From positions 5,098,131-5,162,130 of the forward strand of contig NW_024744357.1 of the NCBI RefSeq assembly GCF_018991925.1: a stretch of DNA of 64,000 nucleotides, read 5' to 3'. The notes beneath the pieces were generated by a model, which had not been told where the DNA came from, did no database searches, and saw only the letters and a program-made list of their open reading frames with translations. The DNA is from Homarus americanus (lineage: Eukaryota; Arthropoda; Malacostraca; Decapoda; Nephropidae). This document shows positions 38,563-50,917 of this stretch, piece after piece. The translations under genes were made by a program, and so were the position numbers. The stretch's first letter is position 1. The number at the start of each line of letters is the position of its first letter.

Positions 38563-38814
38563 CGTCTCAAAAATAGATATCTCTTGAGAATAAATTTAAT
38601 ATCTCCTTTTTTTCTCAGATTATTATAAAAATCCTCATTAATTTACACTTTGTAAATATTGCATCAGTGAATATTTTTGCGTAATTTTTGAGTATTTTCA
38701 TTGATACTTTTTTATGGTATTTTTCGTTCATGTTTTTATGTATTTTTCTAAGTATTTTTGTCAATATTTTATCTCTATATAGGCACCACCTCTGGTCCTC
38801 TGAGATAGAATATG
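38563..38814. other. AT-rich spacer
   Basis: T-rich sequence with recurrent TATTTTT words. Nothing recognised. Confidence 0.5.
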
Positions 38815-40042
38815 GTTAGTTCTGGGAAAAATAAGGATAGTTGAGGGAAAATAAGGATAGTTCAGGGAAAATAAGGATAGTTCAGGAAAATAGGATAGTT
38901 CAGGAAAATAAGGATAGTTCAGGGAAAATAAGGATAGTTCAGGGAAAATAAGGATAGTTCAGGGAAAATAAGGATAATTCAGGGAAAATAAGGATAGTTC
39001 AGGAAAATAAGGATAATTCAGGGAAAATAAGGATCATTCAGGGAAAATAGGGATAGTTCAGGAAAATAAGGATAGTTCAGGGAAAATATGGATAGTTCAG
39101 GGAAAATAAGGATAGTTCAGGGAAAATAAGGATAGTTCAGGGAAAATAGGATAGTTCAGGAAAATAAGGATAGTTCAGGAAAATAAGGATAGTTCAGGAA
39201 AATAAGGATAGTTCAGGGAAAATAGGGATAGTTCAGGGAAAATAAGGATAGTTCAGGGAAAATAGGGATAATTCAGGAAAATAAGGATAGTTCAGGAAAT
39301 AAGGATAGTTCAGGGAAAATAAGGATAGTTCAGGGAAAATAAGGATAGTTCAGGGAAAATATAGGGATAATTCAGGAAAATAAGGATAGTTCAGGGAAAA
39401 TAAGGATAGTTCAGGAAAATAGGGATAATTCAGGAAAATAAGGATAGTTCAGGAAAATAAGGATAGTTGAGGGAAAATAAGGATAGTTCAGGGAAAATAA
39501 GGATAGTTGAGGAAAATAGGGATAATTCAGGAAAATAAGGATAGTTCAGGAAAATAAGGATAGTTCAGGAAAATAGGGATAATTCGGGAAAATAAGGATA
39601 GTTCAGGGAAATAAGGATAGTTCAGGGAAAATAGGGATAATTCAGGGAAAATTGGGATAGTTCGGGAAAATAAGGATAGTTCGGAAAATAAGGATAGTTC
39701 AGGAAAATAAGGATAGTTCAGGAAAAATAAGGATAGTTCGGGAAAATAAGGATGGTTCAGGAAAATAAGGATAGTTCAGGGAAAATAAGGATGTTCAGGA
39801 AAATAAGGATAGTTCAGGAAAATAGGGATAATTCATGGAAAATAAGGATAGTTCAGGGAAAATAAGGATAATTCAGGAAAATAAGGATAGTTCAGGGAAA
39901 ATAAGGATAGTTCAGGGAAAATAAGGATAGTTCAGGGAAAATAAGGATAGTTCAGGGAAAATAAGGATAGTTCAGGGAAAATAAGGATAGTTGAGGGAAA
40001 ATAAGGATAGTTCAGGGAAAATAAGGATTATTTTCCCTGAAC
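38815..40042. repeat. 20-bp minisatellite (TTCAGGGAAAATAAGGATAG)n ending in an inverted unit
   Basis: About sixty units of 18-20 bp with G-run and A-run length variants, most homogeneous at 39880-40020. The final copy is followed by its own reverse complement: GTTCAGGGAAAATAA (40010-40024), GGA, then TTATTTTCCCTGAAC (40028-40042). Confidence 0.95.
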
Positions 40043-40576
40043 TCTGGGGTAAATATCGTCTTCTCTTCCCCCACACACTTTTTTTTCATTAATTTACATA
40101 TTTTTTCATTCATAAGTTGTATTCTCACACTGGGAAGATTACCTCAGACTCCTCAGGTGAGAGACGAGGTAACACTCGGTAATAAACACTTCCTCTCTGG
40201 CTGTCTACGTTAAGGTGCTGGAACAAGTAGCTCTGTGTCGTGTTGTGTTGTGTTGTGTGGTGTGGTGTCGTGTTGTGTAGTGTTGTGTGGTGTTTCTATA
40301 AGTCTGGTACCCAATTCATTCAGGGTCCAAGAGACTCCGATGCTATTGGAGAGTAAAACAACATTAAGGGTTCAGGGTCCTGTACTTTGATTCTTCCTCG
40401 ATTTCCCTTGAGTCCCTTCCACTTCCTCACTTCCCTTCTCTCCCTTCCCTTCCCTTTACCCCTCCCCTCCCCACTCCCTCCCCACTCCCCTCCCCTCTTG
40501 TGCTGTAGGGCTGATAAATAACTCGCCAAGGTAGGTTACAGTTCAGTCCCACACCTGATGTTTATCTTCCGTCCAG
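40043..40576. other. Non-coding sequence
   Basis: Contains a TGTTG/TGTGG run at about 40237-40290 and a CT-rich tract at about 40390-40500. No gene supported. Confidence 0.55.
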
Positions 40577-40735
40577 AGAGTCAGTGTGGGGTCAGTGTGG
40601 AGTCAGTGTGGAGTCAGTGTGGGGTCAGTGTGGAGTCAGTGAGGGGTCAGTGTGGGGTCAGTGTGGGGTCAGTGTGGGGTCATTGTGGAGTCAGTGTGGG
40701 GTCAGTGTGGGGTCAGTGGGGTCAGCTAGTCAGTG
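40577..40735. repeat. 12-bp minisatellite (GTCAGTGTGGGG)n
   Basis: About thirteen units alternating GTGGGG and GTGGA before GTCA. Confidence 0.95.
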
Positions 40736-40818
40736 TGGATGGTTGTTATCGATTTATAGCCTTGGGTTGGCTGTTCAGCCTACTATTACATTCCCCCACC
40801 ACCAGAGGCTCCACAGAT

Positions 40819-40858
40819 AACCTAACCTAACCTGACCTAACCTAACCTGACCTGACCT
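40819..40858. repeat. Short (CCTAA)n/(CCTGA)n array
   Basis: Eight pentamers of the telomere-type family, in the CCTAA orientation. Confidence 0.8.
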
Positions 40859-41046
40859 GGATATGTTTATCTTTCCTGTGTTGTTTTTTCTATGAATTTT
40901 TTTTTGCGAATAAATATAAACATAACAGTTTTTAAAAGGAATAAATTAATATTTTTTGTAATGATTGTTTTTGTTTGTGAGTCAATGTATTTGTTTTTTT
41001 AGTTTGTGTGTTTGAGAATGTTGTTTTAGAATGAGTACTGGAATGG

Positions 41047-41093
<47 letters not shown>

Positions 41094-41267
41094 GTATAAT
41101 AATTCTCCAATGTGATCCAAGAATCATCAAGAAATCTCTATAATTCTCAAGAGACAGCGACGAGAACTCTGTGATGAGACATACTTTGAGACATTCTTGA
41201 GATGATTAGAATGTCGAGAGACCTAAGCGTGATTCTGGGTTGACATTGTGATTGTGTTATATCCTGT

Positions 41268-41313
<46 letters not shown>
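40859..41313. other. AT-rich sequence with (TC)n and (GA)n
   Basis: (TC)n at about 41053-41092 and (GA)n at about 41270-41314. The latter directly abuts the 3' end of the LINE that follows. Confidence 0.7.
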
Positions 41314-41317
<4 letters not shown>

Positions 41318-42559
41318 GAACATAAGAAAATAAGGAGTCTGCAATAGGCTGGTTGGCCTGTGCATGGCAGCTCCTGTCGAGAGTTACTACCACTCTCTAT
41401 CATCCATGAATATATCTATCCTCCTTTTGAAACTTTCCAGAGTTCCAGCACTTACTACAAAGTTGCTAAGCTTGTTCCACTCGTCCACCACCCTATTTGT
41501 GAACCAGTTCCTTCCTATCTCCCTCCTAAACTTAAATTTATTCAACTTAAATCCGTTGCTACGAGTCCTATCCTGCTCGGATATTATAAGAACTTTATCT
41601 ATATCTCCTCTATTGATTCCTTTCACCCACTTAAATACTTCTATCATATCTCCCCGCACTCTTCGTCTTTCTAGGGAATGCAAGTTTAGTTTCTTAAATC
41701 TATCTTGATATGGAATGTTTCTAAGTCCCGAAATCATTTTCGGCAATTTTCGCTGCACCAACTCCAGTGAATTAACATCCATTCTATAATAAGGGCACCA
41801 GAACTGAACAGTATAATCGAGGTGCGGCCTGACTAGCGCGATATATAATTGCAATATGACCTCTGCACTCTTATTACTTACATTTCTAGATATAAAACCC
41901 AATACTCTGTTTGCCTTATTTCGAACATTAACGCACTGTTTTCTAGGCTGTAGGTCCGGGCTTACAAGTACCCCTAAGTCTCTTTCACAAGTCGACTTCT
42001 CTAGGTTGATGTTGTTAAGGCTGTATACATTGACAGTATTTGTTCTTCCAATATTAAGTACGCTGCACTTGCTGGTGCTGAATATCATTTGCCATTTTTC
42101 AGACCACCCCTGTAGTTTATTTAGATCCTCCTGTAGTGCATTTGCATCCTGCCCTGAATTAATCTGCCGCCCTATTTGGTGTCATCCGCAAACTTGCTTA
42201 TGTCACTGCTGATCCCAGTATCTAGATCGTTTATGTAGATTATGAACAAGAGTGGGCCTAGTACTGACCCCTGGGGAACCCCACTGGTTACACGGCCCCA
42301 CTCAGATTTAACACCATCTACGCTGACCCTCTGCGTTCTATCGGTGAGCCATGATTTTATCCAATTTAAAACTTTCCCCTCGATACCATGAGCCTTAACT
42401 TTTTCTCAGAAGCCTCTGATGCGGTACTCTGTCAAATGCTTTGCTAAAGTCTAAGTAAATAACATCGTAATTTTCGTCATTATCTACTACCTCGAAGACT
42501 TTCCTAGAAAAACGTCAGCAGATTTGTTAGACAAGATTTTCCTTTGTAAACCCATGTTG
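41314..42559 (-). mobile_element. CR1-like LINE copy 1, 5'-truncated and frameshifted
   Basis: The minus strand encodes, in order, [13 protein letters not shown] (motif A), [20 protein letters not shown] (motif B), KFADDTK (motif C), then an intact 233-codon frame (42088-41387) with LGVLVSPDLQPRKQC, ALVRPHLDYTVQFWCPYY and LERRRVRGDMIEVFKWVKG, the C-terminal signature of CR1-type elements. The 3' end is TTCTTATGTTCTTAT, an octamer-style tail. Inactivation: a stop right after DDTK (42174-42172) from a missing A in the A run, an extra A after motif A (about 42405), and stops near the 5' truncation. The element lies between (GA)n tracts. Confidence 0.9.
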
Positions 42560-42665
42560 AGAGAGAGAGATACAAATTTACAGACAGACAGACAAACAGA
42601 CAGGCAATTTTTTAGATAGAAGTAGAGAGAAAGAGAGAGAGAGAAGCTTAGAAAAATAACCTAAC

Positions 42666-42703
<38 letters not shown>

Positions 42704-43786
42704 TTAAGCCATCTTATCCTCAAAACAAACTTCTGAATCACTCGGAATAATTTCGAACCAGTTTTGGAAGTCGTCATGAGTTTATGGAATTTTTTAACCT
42801 CATATTTTTCTTCGTAAATCATCACAAGAAACGTGAGGCTCCTCCCCAAGGTCGATGTTGAGTCCCACTTGAGCACCTCCTTAAGACTCACACAAGGAGA
42901 CTCAGATAACTAGGTGAAGCTCTTTGAAATAATTTGAAAATTCTGAATTCCAAATCGGTTTTATCTGATTTCAGGTTTATTTGATGCTTCGGAACTGTTC
43001 GAAAAAAAAAGCTTTAGAGCAATTCACAATTTTTCGGATTCATTTTTATTGGTTCAGATTATTTCGACCAGTTTTCGGATTATTTGAAGCAGTTACGTGG
43101 GTAGTTTTAGTTCAGGTAAGTTAGTGGCGTTATGAGACTTGATCAAGGTGTATGAATTCTGGTGGCAGACTTAAGCAGAACAGGTGAAATATATTCTTGA
43201 TGAAAAAGTCTCTGTTCATCTCTGTTCATCTCTGTTCATCTCCAATAGTTAAGAATATCGTTGTTCTTTATTATACCTGTGTTGTTATTTACCTTGTTCA
43301 ACTTACAGTAAATAATATAGAGAATTTCCACTTCCAATATTTACTTAAACCATTTCCAATATTTACTGTAAGTAGAGGAAGGTATATAGCATCAGTGTAG
43401 AGTAGTTACAACCAGGAATAACTAGGTCGTTAAGTCTGCACAGGGACTTTATGATCACCTTGTATCATACTTAACAACAGTCCAGAATGCTTCGAATGGC
43501 TTGAGACAATTTCGATTTTTTTTAAAGATAATTCTTAAATGTTCGAAAATATTTAGTGATACTCATATTTGACCAGAAAAAAAAATATTTCTACCGGCTT
43601 AGGATACCTTGTAACATTGGGGGGAAAAAATGTTCAGGACAGGTTTGGGACAGGTGGAGACAGGTTCAAGCCACTAAATCCTGTTCACTTGACTAATATC
43701 CTTCGGTACAGGAGGCGCGGTAGTGTTGGTGAGAGGGGAAACAAATTTTGTCAGGGAAAATATGGACTGAAAAAAAATTGAATAGT
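42560..43786. other. Non-coding sequence, part of a decayed repeat domain
   Basis: (AC)n at about 42668-42701. From about 42900, words such as TTTCGGATTATTT, CAGTTTTCGGATT and TTCGGAACTGTTCG recur and resemble the theme of the 20-bp array that follows. No gene recognised. Confidence 0.5.
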
Positions 43787-44102
43787 TTGTCAGAGTATGG
43801 AACAGTTTGTCAGAATATGGAACAGTTTGTCAGAGTATGGAACAGTTTGTCAGAATATGGAACAGTTTGTCATAATATGGAACAGTTTGTCAGAATATGG
43901 AACAGTTTGTCAGAATATGGAACAGTTTGTCAGAGTATGGAACAGTTTGTCAGAATATGGAACAGTTTGTCAGAATATGGAACAGTTTGTCAGAATATGG
44001 AACAGTTTGTCAGAATATGGAACAGTTTGTCAAAATATGGATCAGTTTGTCAAAATATGGAACAGTTTGTCATAATATGGAACATTTTCTCAGAATATGG
44101 AA
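43787..44102. repeat. 20-bp minisatellite (GTTTGTCAGAATATGGAACA)n
   Basis: About fifteen units in perfect 20-bp register with A/G variation (AGAATATGG or AGAGTATGG). Since 20 is not a multiple of three, all three plus frames show the same 20-residue repeat (containing EQFVRIWNSLSEYGTVCQN); this is not a protein. Confidence 0.95.
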
Positions 44103-44905
44103 GTAGTTCGCGATGATTTAAGAACACTGAGGGTAATATGTAACAGTTTGGGATAATTCGGAAAATTTCGGAGATTCTGTAGATGTTGAAAAATACAGTT
44201 CGAGAGTTTGAAAAAAAAATTCAGAACAGTTTCAAAATGGTGTGAGAGATTGAAACAGTTCTAGATTGGTCTAAAAAAAAATATGTTTACAGCTCGAAGC
44301 ATATTTGGTACAATGTTTGAAACGACTTAAAGCAATCTGGGAGAATCAGGAATAGCCCAGAGCCATTTGGATTGCCTGAAACTATCAACATATCATCTTG
44401 AGACAGTTTCGACTAGTTCTGACGTCTTTGAAATGATTAATATTAACGTCGGAACTTATGAAGGAAAATCGAACACTGGAGAACCTTAGGACAGGTTTAG
44501 AAATACCAGACTCACCTGATAAAGTGTTCATACCAGTCATGAAATACTTGAGAAAACATACGAATACCATGAGGTAATCTGAGAATGAACTTAATTGCTT
44601 TAGAAACTTTATAAACAATCAACCAGGGATTAGTTAACAGATAAAAAGATATTTAAGACAAATCGAGACAAAAAAAAATCACCAAAGATCCATTTCCTTC
44701 TGTTTAAAACGAATCGAAACACCTTGACACGATCACCAATTCCTTCCTCAAATGGTTCATAAGAGTTCGGTACAGTTTCAACTTTTTGTTTCCGGGTGTT
44801 TGAAGCATTTTCCTGATACCTTAGAGCAGCTCGAGCAAAACTTTGGGTCAGGTTCAATCTTCTTCTGCTCTTCTCGAATTCACTTGCTTCTTTTATTGTC
44901 AACTG
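44103..44905. other. Non-coding sequence resembling decayed copies of the preceding array
   Basis: Words such as AACAGTTTGGGATAATTCGG and GAAACAGTTCTAGATTGG recur at roughly 20-30 bp intervals. Small minus frames (44385-44618 and 44630-44902) show no domain. Confidence 0.45.
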
Positions 44906-45290
44906 TCCTGACCTGATCTGAATTGCATCTGACCTGAATGGAAATTTCGTGACCTAACCTGATCTGGACTGACTTGACTTTATCTGATGTGACCTGATAT
45001 GACCTCACCTAACCTGACCTGGATTGACCCAACACCGTCCTGATTTGAACTGACATGACCTGCTGTGACCTCGCTTGACCTGACCTGGATTGACCTAACC
45101 CACCCTGACTAGAACTGACATAACCTGCTGTGACCTCGCTTGACCTGACCCGGACTAACCTGCTGTGACCTGATGTAACCTCACTTAACCCAACCTAGAT
45201 TGACCTAACCTAACCTGACATGACCTTTTGTGACCTGACCTGACCTGATCTCACTTAGCCTCACCTGAACTGACCTGAGCTGACATGATT
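44906..45290. repeat. Degenerate pentamer array (CCTGA/CCTAA)n
   Basis: About 380 bp dominated by GACCTGA, TAACCTGA and TGACCT words, a decayed relative of the telomere-type pentamer arrays. Confidence 0.75.
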
Positions 45291-45680
45291 TATGGTATTT
45301 TATCCAGGTAAAATGGTATTCTGTGGTATTCTGTCTGAGTGCCACTTCATTTGGCACTGGTTAGCCTGCGTGTGTGAAAAAATAGCAAGTGTCAGTGTGT
45401 GGAGTGCCTCGCTAAGGTGCCAAGATGTGTCCACTAGTGGCACTCTCTCTGTGACACCATTGTGTGTGTGTGTGTGTGTGTGTGTTACATTTTTCGCTTC
45501 TTGTCTCTCTCCTCCCTCCTTCAGTAATGAGAATTCTATTACTGAGGCCAAAGTCATCATGCAGAAGCACTTAGCCAATTCATTTTCCATCATACGAGGG
45601 AACCGCTGCAATATTGAGATGATAATGTAAATAATGATGTTGACATTATGATTGTTAGGCGATATTGCAATACTTACCTG
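45291..45680. other. Unique sequence with a short (TG)n
   Basis: (TG)n at about 45463-45484. A 112-codon plus frame spans it but has no recognisable domain. Confidence 0.5.
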
Positions 45681-45703
45681 CAGTTATTATTATTATTATT
45701 ATA

Positions 45704-45736
<33 letters not shown>

Positions 45737-45740
45737 GTTA

Positions 45741-45784
<44 letters not shown>

Positions 45785-45910
45785 GTTATTGTTATTATTA
45801 TTATTATTATTATGTTTTTTATTATTATTGTTATTACTGTTATTGTTTTTGTTGTTGTTAGTGTTGTTGTTGTTGTTGTTGCTGCTGTTGTTGTTGGCGG
45901 TGGTGTTGTT
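45681..45910. repeat. (ATT)n/(GTT)n microsatellite
   Basis: About 230 bp, ATT at first with GTT interruptions and mostly GTT after 45838. Confidence 0.95.
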
Positions 45911-46017
45911 GTTATTGATGGAACACACCTAAATGCATTACATAAGCTGCAACACAAACATGACAATCAAAACCTAACCTAACCCGACTATTTTCTGTCT
46001 CTTAACATAATCTTTTC

Positions 46018-46075
<58 letters not shown>

Positions 46076-46158
46076 CCTATCTAAACCCACAGCCGTAAAA
46101 GGTATTCAACTCGCCGTGAAATTGGCAATATCCCATCATCCATCTGTCTGTCTGTCTG

Positions 46159-46207
<49 letters not shown>

Positions 46208-46429
46208 CCTCACCCTCCCTCCCTCTCCCACTCTCTCTCACTGGGTGGTCGAGACTGTCAGCAGCAGGAGTGGCTAACGCCTCTTTGATATGCTGACTAA
46301 TGGTGCGATATGTGAGATTAAAAGAGCCATTAAATAGCCGGCTATAAAGGGCGTATTAGAGGAGTATGGTGGCGTATGATGGCGTACATGAAGCGTAAAC
46401 TGTACGGGTTGCTAAGGGGGATATAAGGA
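45911..46429. other. Non-coding sequence with two (TC)n tracts
   Basis: (TC)n at about 46021-46073 and 46168-46205, a (TCTG)n at 46143-46159. Between 46240 and 46430 the sequence is unique, with GGCGTA words repeated near 46350-46400. Confidence 0.6.
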
Positions 46430-46885
46430 GGGAAGGAGGCAGGAAGGAATTAGGGAAGGAAGGAATTAAAGAAGGAAGAGAGGACTTAGGGAATAAGGAC
46501 GGAAGGAATTAATGAAGGAAGGAAGGAATTAGAGAAGAAAGGATGGAATTAAAGAAGGAATGAAGGAATTACAGAAGGAAGGAATTAAAGAAGGAAGAAA
46601 GGAAATTGGGAATAAGGAAGGAATTAGAGAAGGAAGTAAGGAAATAATTAATGAAGGAAGGAAGGAATTAGGGAATAAGAAGGAAGGAATTTGGGAATAA
46701 GGAAGGGAGGAATTAAAGGAGAAAGGAAGGAATTAAAGAAGGAAGAAAGGAATTAGACAAGGAAGTAAGGAAAGAATTAATGAAGGAAGGAAGGAATTAG
46801 GAAATAAAGAAGGAATTAGAGAAGGAAGGAATGAATTAGAGAAGAAAGGAAGGAAGGAATTAAAGAAGGAGGGAAGGAAAGAACA
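46430..46885. repeat. Degenerate GGAAGGAATTA(AA)GAA minisatellite
   Basis: GGAAGGAATTA recurs more than twenty times with 15-30 bp spacing, interspersed with GGGAATAAG variants. Confidence 0.85.
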
Positions 46886-46982
46886 TTACCTAAGTGATGA
46901 GTTAAACAAAGACTGAATCATAATATATTAGTGTATTGAGGTGAACTATTTATTAGGTTGATAGTGAGTGATATAGTGGACC

Positions 46983-47021
<39 letters not shown>

Positions 47022-47330
47022 TCTCTCTCACAGTCAGATCTCCTACTCATGATGATATTGGCAGCTTTAAGTGAGAAGCAGCCAGGAGGAGGAGGAGGAG
47101 GAGGAGGAAGAAGAGGAGGAGGAGGAGGAGGAGTGGGAGGAAGGGGAGGAAACAATCAGAGAAAGAGATGGAACGAGGAAGTAGGAAGAGAGCGAAGAGA
47201 AGGAAGAGGAGGAGGAGGTGGAGAAGTAGGAAGGAAGAAGAGGTGGAGGAGGAAGTGGAACAGTGATACGAATAAAAACAAGAAAAAGAAGGAAAGAAAG
47301 AAAGAAAGAAAGAAAGAAAGAATGAATTAG
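46886..47330. repeat. (TC)n, (GGA)n and (GAAA)n tracts
   Basis: (TC)n at about 46987-47031, GGA-rich sequence at about 47087-47255 and (GAAA)n at about 47288-47322. Poly-Gly and poly-Ser frames are compositional. Confidence 0.85.
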
Positions 47331-47598
47331 ATTATTTGTATATTTCTTCAATGAATCATTTACTACAACAATATCATGTCTATTATATCGGGGTTATGTC
47401 TGTTGTAACGGGACCTTCTCTGTTGATAATAAATCTCTGTTTTCTCTTTCGACGAGGGAGTGTGTGTGTATATCTGTCTGTCTGTCTGTTTGTGTGTCTG
47501 TCTGTCTGTCTAAATCTTCGTGTGTCTGTGTCTGTCTCTAATCAACCATTCTCCTGCACCGTGTTTGACTCTTTCTATAAAAGTTTGTTTATTACATA

Positions 47599-47657
<59 letters not shown>

Positions 47658-47797
47658 ACACACACACACACACACACGAGGTCATGTCTCTGATAAACAC
47701 GTACTGGGTAAACCAACCATAAGGACTTGACCTACATGATAAAACCAATTGACCTGGTGACACAGTTTGCACGGGATACCCCTCCAGTAATAAACCG
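47331..47797. repeat. Non-coding sequence with a compound (TG)n(AG)n(CA)n
   Basis: (TGTC)-type runs at about 47470-47512. At 47599-47677 a compound microsatellite reads TG repeats, then AG repeats, then CA repeats, so its outer parts are complementary and could pair. Confidence 0.8.
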
Positions 47798-48083
47798 TGA
47801 CGTCACAATGTAAACAAACACCACCCTGGGCTATTGTTGACAAGGGTTCCTCCTCTTCTTCTCTCTCTTGTTCCCACCTGGACGTCATAATTGGTTACGC
47901 GTTTTTTTCTTCTCCTCCTTTCATTTTCTATTATGTGATTGAATAGATAGAATAATAGAGAATAATAGTGTTTGATAAGGTAGGGTGAAGAGAGAAGGAG
48001 GATGGTGAGAGGAAGGGGAGAGAGGGAGGGAGGGAGGGGGAGAGTCACCATTAGCGCGGGAAATATCAGAAAAGCGCGCGAAA
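47798..48083. promoter_or_regulatory. Candidate promoter-like block: CRE, forkhead word and an E2F pair
   Basis: A full CRE palindrome TGACGTCA lies at 47798-47805, the forkhead-type word TGTAAACAAACA at 47809-47820, and two E2F-type sites, GCGGGAAA at 48056-48063 and GCGCGAAA at 48076-48083, in a locally CpG-rich stretch. Established consensus sites support each element, but no first exon was found, so promoter function is inference. Confidence 0.3.
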
Positions 48084-48350
48084 GTTTGTTGACATTATAG
48101 AGGAACTTAATTATTAAACCTCTAAAACAAATAATTACGTGGACATTAGATTTTTTTTCCCCCGCGACAAATTTAGAACCGTGTGTCGATTACCGATAAA
48201 GTGAATCGTATTTTTTCGACACCGTGTTGTTAACTGGCCAATTTATTGACCTTAAAAACTGGTTAACTTAACAAGACAAGGACAGTGAGGGCTTAACTTC
48301 AGTGACCCCAATTGGCAGCTAAAAAACATACAAATTGAGTTAAGTTGGGT
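48084..48350. other. Unique sequence
   Basis: No repeat or gene recognised. Confidence 0.5.
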
Positions 48351-48448
48351 TACGGTCCGGTAGGTTAGGTTAGGTTTGGTTAGGTTAGGTTTCTGATAAA
48401 CTAGGTCGTGTGTGTGGTAGATTAGGTTAAGTTAGGTTAGGTTATAAG
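48351..48448. repeat. Diverged (TTAGG)n patches
   Basis: GGTTAGGTTAGG patches at about 48361-48392 and 48422-48446, separated by unique bases. Confidence 0.75.
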
Positions 48449-48641
48449 GTCAAGCGAGTTTATATAAATTAAATTATTTGAAAAGGGAGTAACAATAATA
48501 ATGATGATGATAATGACGATAATGATGATGATAATAATGACGATAATGATGATGTCAGAGTTAATGACATAAAAATAAAGTGCAATAGATAAGAAGATAA
48601 TGACAAGAAAAGTGACGATAAAGTATAAGTAAAAGAATACA

Positions 48642-48686
<45 letters not shown>

Positions 48687-48824
48687 ATGAAAACAAAGAG
48701 AGAAAGTAAAAAAAGAAAGGATTACTGTTTCTATTTTCTCTCACCTGTGTTGGTCTTTAGAGTGAGAGAATTTTACCTTCCAAATATTTTAAACTTTTTC
48801 TGTATTATAACTTTGTGTCTTTTA

Positions 48825-48882
<58 letters not shown>

Positions 48883-49205
48883 CTAATGAGAAATCCAATC
48901 TTCTAATGGCTCACTCCTGATCGTTTCTTTACAGTTCATCGTCTTAACATTATTTAACCTTCCTCATCCACCTTTTCTCACCCTCCTCACTCATCCACCT
49001 TCTCACCCTCCTCACTCATCCACCTTCTCACTCTCTTCACCCATCACTGTACCTCAAAGAACTTACCTATCAACAGCACCATCACCCCACCCCTCCTCCT
49101 CTCGCCGCCCTCCCTGCCTCCTCCTCACCCCCCTCCTGCCCCCCTCCCTCCGGCGCCCCTCTCTGACTAATGAAGCGATCAGAACTCTATCATCGAGGCG
49201 ACCAG
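48449..49205. other. Non-coding sequence with GAT, (GA)n and (TC)n runs
   Basis: ATGATGATAATG words at about 48498-48555, (GA)n at about 48650-48684, (TC)n at about 48829-48880, and CT-rich sequence to 49160 including three CTCACTCATCCACCTT-like repeats near 48985-49030. Confidence 0.6.
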
Positions 49206-49530
49206 AAGACTTTGTTTACATACAAGCTTGACTCAGACACATGAAGCTCAAACGACAACACCGCCTGCCCTGCGTCTTGTAGTGAGTCACCAAAGGAGTT
49301 ATTTTGACAGGATGGGCCAGTGATCTTTCCAAGCCAGAGGAATTTTGTTTACATACGAACATAACTCCAACCAATCAACGTCTGACAGTCTCTTCCTTCT
49401 TTAAATTACGTGTTTTCAAGATAGAATTATTATTTTGATGGGGTGGAAGAGTTAAAATGTACCGTCACTTTATTTATATACGGACATGACTGAGATAAGT
49501 CAACAAAACACGTCATTACCATCTCTTTTT
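49206..49530. repeat. Three diverged copies of a roughly 130-bp repeat
   Basis: Blocks beginning TTTGTTTACATACAAGCTTG (49211), TTTGTTTACATACGAACATA (49348) and TTTATTTATATACGGACATG (49470) each continue with a GACT/AACT stretch, CAAC-rich middle and a TTATTTTGA-GGGGTGG-like linker. Similarity is clear but low. Confidence 0.5.
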
Positions 49531-50220
<690 letters not shown>

Positions 50221-50279
50221 GTTCGGAATAACTTTATATCCAGAAAGAAAGAAAGAGAAGAACAATTAATAAAAGATCA

Positions 50280-50415
50280 GGTTAAGTTTGGTAAGATTAG
50301 GTCAGGTTAGGTCAGGTTAGGTCAGGTCAGGTCAGGTCAGGTTAGGTCAGGTCAGGTTAGATCAGGTCAGGTCAGGTTAGGTTAGGTCAGGTCAGGTTAG
50401 GTCAAGTTAGGTTAG
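50280..50415. repeat. Interstitial (TTAGG)n/(TCAGG)n array
   Basis: About 27 pentamers, GGTCA slightly more common than GGTTA. Confidence 0.85.
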
Positions 50416-50815
50416 AGTGTTCCATCACCAAGTTAATTAATACGTCACACATAACCACCAGGTCTTGCTATCAGGTAATTACAGCCCATTCTCTCTCTTT
50501 ACAGGTAAGACGTTCATAACCAGGTACAGTATTACAGCCACGTAACTTATCCCATATTACAGTAATTATATTGTATTTTCATCTAAGTAAAGAACTATGT
50601 TGATTTTTATTTCAATTATTTTATTTGACGTAAACAAAATACCTTCATTAGTATTATTTGATGAACTTTAAGTGTCTGCGGCGTGTAGTATGAGTCAATG
50701 TGATATAATAATGGACTTTGGACTTGAGTGCTTCTATGTACTTAAGTGTATACCTGTACTTAACCTGTTGGAATGGGTATTATTTTTAATGGGTACTTGT
50801 TCTAATGGGCTCCAT
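50416..50815. other. Unique non-coding sequence
   Basis: AT-rich; no feature recognised. Confidence 0.5.
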
Positions 50816-50816
50816 C

Positions 50817-50917
50817 TATCTATCCATCCATCCATTCATTCATCCATCCACTCATCCATCCACTCTTTCATTCATCCATCCACCCATCCATTCATCCATC
50901 CATTCATCCATCCACTC
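50817..50917. repeat. (CATC)n microsatellite
   Basis: CATC/CATT tetranucleotides directly abutting the 3' end of LINE copy 2. Confidence 0.9.
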
